DNA of 42,091 bases from an uncultured Lachnospiraceae bacterium (GTDB lineage Bacteria; Bacillota; Clostridia; Lachnospirales; Lachnospiraceae), in NCBI GenBank assembly GCA_910589265.1, contig CAJUTQ010000045.1:1-42091 (forward strand), in the 5' to 3' direction. The notes below the pieces were generated by a model that saw only the letters and a list, made by a program, of their open reading frames with translations, was not told the origin of the DNA and did no database searches. Position numbers and translations under genes: made by a program. Shown piece after piece: positions 7,992 to 13,554 of this stretch. Positions within the stretch are counted from its first letter, which is position 1, and each line of letters starts with the position of its first letter.

Positions 7992-8044
7992 GATTACCCT
8001 CCATTCCTGTGTCTATCTTTTCTCAAAATATTTGTTCTATAACT

Positions 8045-8072
8045 AATATAACACTTAAAACATTTTTGTCAA
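8045..8072 (-). promoter_or_regulatory. clpB promoter
   Basis: TTGACA (8072-8067) and TATATT (8050-8045) on the minus strand are spaced by 16 bp, 54 bp before the clpB ATG. No clear CtsR tandem heptad or CIRCE inverted repeat is visible nearby. Confidence 0.6.
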
Positions 8073-8141
8073 GACCTATTTTAACAAAGACTTTTATTTT
8101 ATGGAGAGTAACCATACTTAGGTGAAATCATGCTTTTTACC

Positions 8142-8888
8142 TTAACATCGAATGATAGAAATACTGCCTCCCATTGCTCTTTTCGCCTGGTGATTTCCAA
8201 CAGCATAGCTTTTTAAGAGGGAGCTGCCATCTTTTGTCCTACCTGTTGCTTTTAGCATGGCCATATCCTCTGCCAACTCCTCATATCGGTCCTTCTCTGC
8301 CATCTTTCTCCCCACTATCAGCTTTTCAAACCGTAGTCTCTCCTTATATTGTTTTAAAAACAGCTTCTCCTGCCAAAGCTTTAACTCCTTTTTTCTCTTA
8401 GCTTTACGATACTCTAAGTAATCCTCTTCTATTTGTTTGTTATCCCTTTTGTAAGAACTTATCGTCTTGTAATCTTCCATGTTTTTCCCAATTTCAAATA
8501 CAATGTAGTCTGGCTCCCATCCTGGAAGGTAGGACTGCTGGCCTAGATCCTTTGCCAAACGTTTTAAAACTGCTTCCTCATAAGCTGGGTTTTCCTTCAT
8601 GTGTATATAGGCTTCCTTGGTTATGGATACAAATATAAAGGTATTCTTCCAAGATGGATGGATATTCAAGTTTTTTATTTTTTCATCTATATACTGCTTA
8701 TACTCTTCCAATGTCATCTTGTCTCTGTCTATTGCCCTTGTTTCCTGCTCCTTTTCTACAGAGTCTGCTTCCTGCCACTTGGACGCCTTCTCAACTGCCT
8801 CTAAAAACTGACTTTTGTTCCCTCTTCTTGTTGTCTCTCCTTCTATGTTTTTCCTTCTGTTTCCCCATTCTATATTTTGTATGTCCAT
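8142..8888 (-). CDS. Conserved hypothetical protein, soluble and Lys/Glu-rich
   Basis: A 248-residue protein with AAGGAG 6 nt before its ATG. There is no signal peptide or membrane segment. Residues 1-55 are polar and probably disordered. A globular part (about 55-160, TLEEYKQYIDEKIKNL, HPSWKNTFIFVSITKEAYIH) contains a HPSW...I...A..M...P.YE pattern that reminds me of the DUF6033 family of clostridial proteins. That match is from memory and uncertain. Residues 160-215 are a charged, probably coiled-coil helix (YRKAKRKKELKLWQEKLFLK). Function unknown. It lies alone between clpB and the metal-efflux operon on the same strand. Confidence 0.75.
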   Translation of the reverse strand: MDIQNIEWGNRRKNIEGETTRRGNKSQFLEAVEKASKWQEADSVEKEQETRAIDRDKMTLEEYKQYIDEKIKNLNIHPSWKNTFIFVSITKEAYIHMKENPAYEEAVLKRLAKDLGQQSYLPGWEPDYIVFEIGKNMEDYKTISSYKRDNKQIEEDYLEYRKAKRKKELKLWQEKLFLKQYKERLRFEKLIVGRKMAEKDRYEELAEDMAMLKATGRTKDGSSLLKSYAVGNHQAKRAMGGSISIIRC

Positions 8889-9088
8889 GCCCTTCTCCTT
8901 TCTTAAACCATTCCCCTTTTCCTTACTTCTTATTCTTTCGCCCTTTCTATATTGTGTATATCGTTTCCTTTTGTGAAAAAATATAGAGGAAGTTAGAAAT
9001 AAAGAAGTTGCTCTCTGTTATACAAATGCAGTTCTTTAGCTACCTGCTTCTATTATAGAAGAAAAGTTTTTAGTTCTTAGCAAAAAAA

Positions 9089-9121
9089 AAGCTGCTACAT
9101 CATGCTACTATGTAACAGCTT
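9089..9121 (-). terminator. Rho-independent terminator of the metal efflux operon
   Basis: Reading the minus strand, AAGCTGTTACAT (9121-9110) pairs with ATGTAGCAGCTT (9100-9089) over 12 bp with one mismatch, followed by an uninterrupted T run (9088-9082). It lies 55 nt after the ATPase stop. Confidence 0.9.
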
Positions 9122-9175
9122 AAAATCCATATGTTCTCCCACTTCCCAACAATGGATAGATTATTTGTCCCATGC

Positions 9176-11071
9176 TTACGTCTCGTTCCCCTGTATTTTA
9201 ACATTCTTTACTTTTAAAATACGAACAGCATTTAATATTGCTACTACCATCACTCCTACATCTGCTAATACTGCCGCCCACATATTAGCCATTCCAAAAG
9301 CAGCCAATATTAAAACAAGCACTTTAAAACCAATGGCCATTGCTATATTTTCTTTTACTATTCTTAAAGTTTTTCTGGATATCTTCATGACTTTGGCTAT
9401 TTTGGAAGGTTCATCTGTCATAATAACAATGTCCGCTGCCTCAATGGCAGCGTCGGAGCCTATGCCTCCCATAGCTATTCCAATGTCTGCCCTTGCAAGA
9501 ACTGGCGCATCATTTATTCCATCCCCTACAAAAGCCAGTTTTCCTCTTCCTTCTATTTCTTTTAAAAGACGTTCTACTTGTTCCACTTTATCGCCAGGCA
9601 AAAGCTCTGCATGCACCTCATCGATTCCAATGAGTTCTGCTACTTCTTTTCCTACCTTTGTTCTGTCTCCTGTCAGCATGACTGTTTTCTTTACTCCGCT
9701 CTCTTTTAAGTCCTTTACTGCTTTTTTAGAGTCCAACTTTATTTCATCGGAAATGACAATATAGCCTGCATACTGTCCTTCCTTGGCTACATAGATTACT
9801 GTTCCTGTCTCCTCTTTTCCTGTTTTATAAGCAATTTTCTGTCTTTCCATTAATTTCTCATTGCCTACATAGATCTCCTTTCCATCTATAAGAGCAAAAA
9901 TGCCAAAGCCTGACTGTTCTTCTACTTTTCCAATTCGGCCTTTCTCTATTTTCTTTCCATATTCTTCCTGTAAAGAAAGAGAAATGGGATGGGTAGAATA
10001 ACTTTCTGCATAAGCAGCAAGCTCAAGTAACTCTTCCTTATTCATAGAAGGACTTTTCTCCCTATCTACCTGTATTTTGGACACGCGAAAGCTTCCCTTT
10101 GTCAATGTACCTGTTTTATCAAAAACAATGGTTTTTACTTGGGATAATACTTCTAAGTAATTGCTTCCTTTCACAAGGACTCCCTGTCTCCCTGCACTCC
10201 CAATTCCTCCAAAGAAGCTTAAAGGTATGGATATGACAAGGGCACATGGACAAGAAACGAGGAGGAAGGTCAAAGCTCTGTATATCCACTGGCTAAAGGA
10301 GTGATCTGGAAAAATAAGAGGGGGAATGAAAGCAAGAAAAAGGGCAGAAAAGACAACAATAGGTGTATAAACCTTTGCAAATCTTGTTATGAAATTTTCT
10401 GCCTCTGCTTTTTTACTACTGGCATTCTCCACCAAATCTAATATTTTGGCAACTGTCGATTCCCCAAAGGGCTTGCTTACTTGTACTTCAATGAGGCCAC
10501 TTATATTAATACATCCACTCATAATCTCTTCCCCAGGTCCTGCCTGTCTGGGCATAGACTCTCCTGTTAAAGCCATAGTGTCTAAAGTGGTGAACCCATC
10601 TACTACTTTTCCATCTAAAGGTACCTTCTCTCCTGGTTTTATTACAATAATATCTCCTATTTCTACTTCCTCTGGCTCTACTTCTATTATTTCTCCATCT
10701 CTCTTTACGTTGGCACTGTCTGGACGAATATCCATTAAGTCAGAAATAGATTTCCTAGATTTATTTACTGCATAGGACTGAAAAAATTCTCCTATTTGGT
10801 AAAAAAGCATGACACCCACGCCTTCTGTATATTCCCCTACAAAAAAAGCCCCCACTGTTGCTATTCCCATTAAAAAATTTTCATCAAAAAACTGACCTTT
10901 TCCTATATTTCTCACTGCATTTTGAACGATATCTCCTCCAATAACAAAATAAGCAGCTAAAAATAAGAGCAACGAAAGGTTTTGATTTTTAATAGGAAGG
11001 AAAAGAGCTGCCAGAAAAACAGCAGTCCCTGCCACAATCCTCCCCAATCTTTTTTTCATTTTTTTTGTCAT
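9176..11071 (-). CDS. cadA: P1B-type heavy-metal-exporting ATPase (Zn/Cd/Pb class)
   Basis: A 631-residue CPx-type ATPase that pumps soft divalent metals out of the cell. Visible landmarks are the transmembrane ion site CPC (274-276, SCPCALVIS), the phosphatase loop LTGES (168-172), the phosphorylated Asp318 in DKTGTLTKG, the HP dipeptide (361-362) and the hinge GDGINDAP (about 525). The class I call (Zn, Cd, Pb) rests on CPC plus the ArsR/SmtB partner. Unlike most CadA/ZntA proteins it has no N-terminal metal-binding HMA domain; the first membrane helix starts near residue 12. The HMA domain is instead the separate gene just upstream. The start at 11071 has GAGGG at 5 nt; an in-frame ATG lies at 11101. 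Confidence 0.92.
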   Translation of the reverse strand: MTKKMKKRLGRIVAGTAVFLAALFLPIKNQNLSLLLFLAAYFVIGGDIVQNAVRNIGKGQFFDENFLMGIATVGAFFVGEYTEGVGVMLFYQIGEFFQSYAVNKSRKSISDLMDIRPDSANVKRDGEIIEVEPEEVEIGDIIVIKPGEKVPLDGKVVDGFTTLDTMALTGESMPRQAGPGEEIMSGCINISGLIEVQVSKPFGESTVAKILDLVENASSKKAEAENFITRFAKVYTPIVVFSALFLAFIPPLIFPDHSFSQWIYRALTFLLVSCPCALVISIPLSFFGGIGSAGRQGVLVKGSNYLEVLSQVKTIVFDKTGTLTKGSFRVSKIQVDREKSPSMNKEELLELAAYAESYSTHPISLSLQEEYGKKIEKGRIGKVEEQSGFGIFALIDGKEIYVGNEKLMERQKIAYKTGKEETGTVIYVAKEGQYAGYIVISDEIKLDSKKAVKDLKESGVKKTVMLTGDRTKVGKEVAELIGIDEVHAELLPGDKVEQVERLLKEIEGRGKLAFVGDGINDAPVLARADIGIAMGGIGSDAAIEAADIVIMTDEPSKIAKVMKISRKTLRIVKENIAMAIGFKVLVLILAAFGMANMWAAVLADVGVMVVAILNAVRILKVKNVKIQGNET

Positions 11072-11117
11072 GGCTTCCCTCTTTTCTATGCTTGAAAACA
11101 ATTCCTTCCAACATTTT

Positions 11118-11339
11118 TTATTTTTCTCGCATTTCTACGTCCGGCTCCAATTTCTTTATTAATTTTTTCGCTTCCTTTGCCACTTTATCCGCCTTATCTT
11201 CCTCCACGTCTAAAATCATTTTCTGTGTCATGAAAGTAACCTTACATTGATTGACTCCTTCCAGCTTTCCAACGGCATTTTCAATTTTTGCAGCACAATT
11301 TGCACAGTCTAAATCTTCCAACACATATACTTTTTTCAT
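11118..11339 (-). CDS. Free-standing heavy-metal-associated (HMA) domain protein
   Basis: A 73-residue ferredoxin-like metal chaperone with the metal-binding signature DLDCANCAAKIE (GMxCxxC type) near residues 9-20, followed by the expected beta-alpha-beta features (GKLEGVNQCKVTFMTQKMIL). It is the size of a CopZ-like protein, but its place between the ArsR-type regulator and a Zn/Cd-type ATPase lacking an HMA domain suggests that it supplies that function in trans. The acidic Asp before the first Cys (LDC) fits Zn/Cd-type domains better than copper ones, though this is weak evidence. The gap to the ATPase start is 46 nt. GAGGATAAGG provides the ribosome binding site. Confidence 0.9.
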   Translation of the reverse strand: MKKVYVLEDLDCANCAAKIENAVGKLEGVNQCKVTFMTQKMILDVEEDKADKVAKEAKKLIKKLEPDVEMREK

Positions 11340-11385
11340 ATCCTTATCCTCTTTTCTTTTTTATTTCTTGTCTTAAACAATATCC

Positions 11386-11754
11386 TTACTGCTCTTCCCC
11401 AATATGTTCCATCCCCTGGCTCAAAATTGTCTCAATATGCCCATCAGACAAAGAATAAAAAAAGCTTTTTCCTTCCCGTCTGTTTTTCACAAGCTTCATC
11501 TGCTTTAACACTCGTAGCTGATGGGAGATAGCCGACTGAGTCATATTCAGAAGCTGGGCTATGTCACAGACACACATTTCTGAGCAGGACAGTACATACA
11601 AAATTTTAATTCTTGTGGAATCCCCAAAAATTTTAAAAAAATCAGCTAAATCGTAAAGTCTCTCTTCCCCTGGCATTTCCTTTTCTACTTTTTTCACTAT
11701 TTCTTCATGGACATGGATAAATTCACACCCTTCTTCTATTTTTTTCATGTTCAC
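11386..11754 (-). CDS. ArsR/SmtB-family metal-sensing repressor
   Basis: A 122-residue winged-helix repressor released from DNA by metal. Two sensing sites seem present. The alpha-3 site is ELCVCD-like (EMCVCDIAQLL), as in CadC. The C-terminal alpha-5 site DGHIETILSQGMEHIGE fits D-x-H-x10-H-x2-E exactly, as in SmtB. The recognition helix is NMTQSAISHQLRVLKQ. The GTG start at 11754 has AGGAG 6 nt upstream; the alternative ATG two codons later is 12 nt away. It leads the operon regulator-HMA-ATPase and sits behind a consensus promoter whose -10 flank would be its operator. The expected inducers are Zn, Cd or Pb. Confidence 0.93.
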   Translation of the reverse strand: MNMKKIEEGCEFIHVHEEIVKKVEKEMPGEERLYDLADFFKIFGDSTRIKILYVLSCSEMCVCDIAQLLNMTQSAISHQLRVLKQMKLVKNRREGKSFFYSLSDGHIETILSQGMEHIGEEQ

Positions 11755-11777
11755 CCTTTGCTCCTTTTGTCATTTTT

Positions 11778-11831
11778 ATATATGATTATCTGTTCATATG
11801 TTCATTATATCACTTTTTTTCCCTTTGTCAA
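11778..11831 (-). promoter_or_regulatory. Promoter/operator of the metal efflux operon
   Basis: On the minus strand, perfect consensus TTGACA (11831-11826) and TATAAT (11809-11804) are 16 bp apart. Directly downstream of the -10 lies AT-rich sequence with repeated TGAAC (ATAATGAACATATGAACAG), resembling SmtB/CzrA-type operators. This is a position where the repressor would block initiation. Confidence 0.7.
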
Positions 11832-11841
11832 TTCTTTTTAT

Positions 11842-11870
11842 TTGACACTATACATTTCATCTGTTACAAT
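11842..11870 (+). promoter_or_regulatory. Promoter of the DEAD-box helicase gene
   Basis: TTGACA (11842-11847) and TACAAT (11865-11870) are 17 bp apart. The -35 lies only 10 bp from the -35 of the divergent efflux operon. It implies a 5' leader of roughly 75 nt. Confidence 0.75.
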
Positions 11871-11885
11871 GAGACAGTTATAGAC

Positions 11886-11907
11886 CGCCTTTAGGCGTGA
11901 GCCTAAA
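11886..11907 (+). promoter_or_regulatory. Hairpin in the helicase 5' leader
   Basis: TTTAGGC-GTGA-GCCTAAA (11890-11907) forms a 7-bp stem closed by a GNRA-type tetraloop. The overlapping CGCC-TTTA-GGCG (11886-11897) would form a competing hairpin. Structured leaders are known for cold-induced RNA helicase genes; a regulatory role here is inference. Confidence 0.4.
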
Positions 11908-11953
11908 TGACTATCATTGATTAATTCCCAAATTCAGAAAGGCATGGAATAAA

Positions 11954-13540
11954 ATGAAATTTGAAGATTTAGAAATTAGCAGTAAGCTGCAAAAAGGGAT
12001 CAAAGATATGGGCTTTGAAGAAGCAACTCCCATTCAAGCCAAAAGTATCCCTGCTATGTTAGAAGGAAAAGATATTATTGCCCAAGCGCAAACAGGGACT
12101 GGTAAGACTGCGGCCTTCGCCATACCTGTTTTAGAACAAATAGATGTGAGTGACAAGCATGTACAGTCTGTCATTCTTTGCCCAACAAGGGAACTGGCCA
12201 TCCAAGTAGCAGGGGAATTTCGCAAATTGTGCAAATATACCCATGGCATTAAGCTGTTACCTGTCTATGGAGGCCAGGAAATTGTCAAGCAAATACGCTC
12301 CTTAAAAGCAGGAGTTCAAATTATTATCGGTACTCCTGGACGAGTCATGGATCACATGAGAAGAAAAACTGTCAAATTTGACAAAATACGGACCATCGTT
12401 TTAGATGAGGCGGATGAAATGTTAAACATGGGTTTTCGGGAAGATATAGAGACCATTTTAAATGATACGCCAGAGGAACGTCAAACTGTGCTATTTTCTG
12501 CTACAATGCCCAAAGCTATTTTGGAAATTGCAAAAGAATACCAAACCAACGCAGAAATGATCAAAGTTGTAAAAAAGGAATTAACTGTCCAAAGCATTGA
12601 ACAACATTATTATGAAGTGAGGCCTAAAAATAAGGCAGATATTCTTTGCCGGCTTATTGATATATATAACCCAGACTTATCTATTATTTTCTGTAATACA
12701 AAGAGGAAAGTGGATGAATTAGTCAGTGATCTTCAAGGAAGAGGCTATTTTGCCGAAGGCCTCCATGGAGACATGAAACAGCAGCAAAGAGATCGGGTAA
12801 TGTCTGCCTTTCGCAATGGAAAAACAGAAATTTTAGTTGCCACTGATGTGGCGGCCAGAGGTATTGATGTAGATGATGTAGATATTGTATTTAATTATGA
12901 CCTTCCCCAAGATGACGAATATTATGTCCATCGCATCGGCCGTACTGGCCGTGCTGGTAAAGCAGGGCTGGCCATTACCTTTGTAGTGGGAAAGGAAGTT
13001 TATAAATTAAAGGATCTTCAACGCTATTGCAAAACAAAGATGAAGGCAAAGCCTATCCCCTCCATTCATGATGTTACAAATACAAGGGTGGATAACTTAT
13101 TTAAAGATTTGGATCATCTTATTACTAATGAAGATTTAGGACCAATGATCTCCCAAATTGAACGTCAAATTAATGATCAAGACTATACAGCCATGGATGT
13201 GGCAGCAGCATTTCTTAAGCTTCATCTTTGTTCAAAAGAATCTGAAAATTCGCCGTCCGTAGATTCAGAATCTTCTTTTATAGATGGAGAAAAGAAAATG
13301 ACCCGTCTCTTTATTAATATTGGTAAAAGAGACGGTGTACGTCCTGCTAATATTTTAGGCGCTATTGCTGGAGAATCTGGCATTTCCGGCAACTTAGTTG
13401 GTTCTATTGATATGTATGATAATTATACTTTCGTGGACGTTCCCCAAAATATGGCCTCTGAAGTGCTGGATGCCATGAACCAGGCAAAAATAAAAGGCCG
13501 CTCTGTGACAATGGAGCGGGCCCAGAAGAGAAGACGTTAG
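11954..13540 (+). CDS. DEAD-box ATP-dependent RNA helicase (CshA/DeaD type)
   Basis: A 528-residue RNA helicase that unwinds RNA duplexes in cold adaptation, ribosome assembly and mRNA decay. The Q motif (FEEATPIQAKSIP), motif I AQTGTGKT, motif II DEAD (VLDEADEML), motif III SAT and motif VI HRIGRTGRAGK are all intact. After the two RecA-like domains (about 1-365) comes a linker and a C-terminal DbpA-type RNA-binding domain (about 445-520, MTRLFINIGKRDGVRPANIL). This domain order is that of DeaD/CshA-like clostridial helicases. The gene is monocistronic, divergent from the metal efflux operon, and its stop codon lies within the terminator stem shared with the convergent GGDEF-EAL gene. Confidence 0.95.
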   Translation: MKFEDLEISSKLQKGIKDMGFEEATPIQAKSIPAMLEGKDIIAQAQTGTGKTAAFAIPVLEQIDVSDKHVQSVILCPTRELAIQVAGEFRKLCKYTHGIKLLPVYGGQEIVKQIRSLKAGVQIIIGTPGRVMDHMRRKTVKFDKIRTIVLDEADEMLNMGFREDIETILNDTPEERQTVLFSATMPKAILEIAKEYQTNAEMIKVVKKELTVQSIEQHYYEVRPKNKADILCRLIDIYNPDLSIIFCNTKRKVDELVSDLQGRGYFAEGLHGDMKQQQRDRVMSAFRNGKTEILVATDVAARGIDVDDVDIVFNYDLPQDDEYYVHRIGRTGRAGKAGLAITFVVGKEVYKLKDLQRYCKTKMKAKPIPSIHDVTNTRVDNLFKDLDHLITNEDLGPMISQIERQINDQDYTAMDVAAAFLKLHLCSKESENSPSVDSESSFIDGEKKMTRLFINIGKRDGVRPANILGAIAGESGISGNLVGSIDMYDNYTFVDVPQNMASEVLDAMNQAKIKGRSVTMERAQKRRR

Positions 13541-13554
13541 TCGTCTTCTCTTTT
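13525..13554. terminator. Bidirectional terminator overlapping two stop codons
   Basis: AGAGAAGACG and CGTCTTCTCT form a 10-bp perfect stem around TTAGT, followed by TTTTT on the plus strand. The stem contains the last codons of the helicase and of the convergent GGDEF-EAL gene, whose stops fall in the loop. It is a good plus-strand terminator. On the minus strand the arms lack a long T tract, so termination there is less certain. Confidence 0.75.

Noticed and set aside
7992..8141. CIRCE or CtsR operator upstream of clpB
   Set aside because: Searched by eye for TTAGCACTC inverted repeats and GGTCAAA heptads; no convincing match was found.
9102..9764. 220-codon plus-strand frame opposite the metal ATPase
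   Set aside because: It mirrors the codons of the ATPase C-terminus and passes through its terminator; low-complexity Ser/Thr/Ile content.
11871..11953. Known riboswitch in the helicase leader
   Set aside because: Only small alternative hairpins are present; the length and sequence do not fit a known ligand-binding class.
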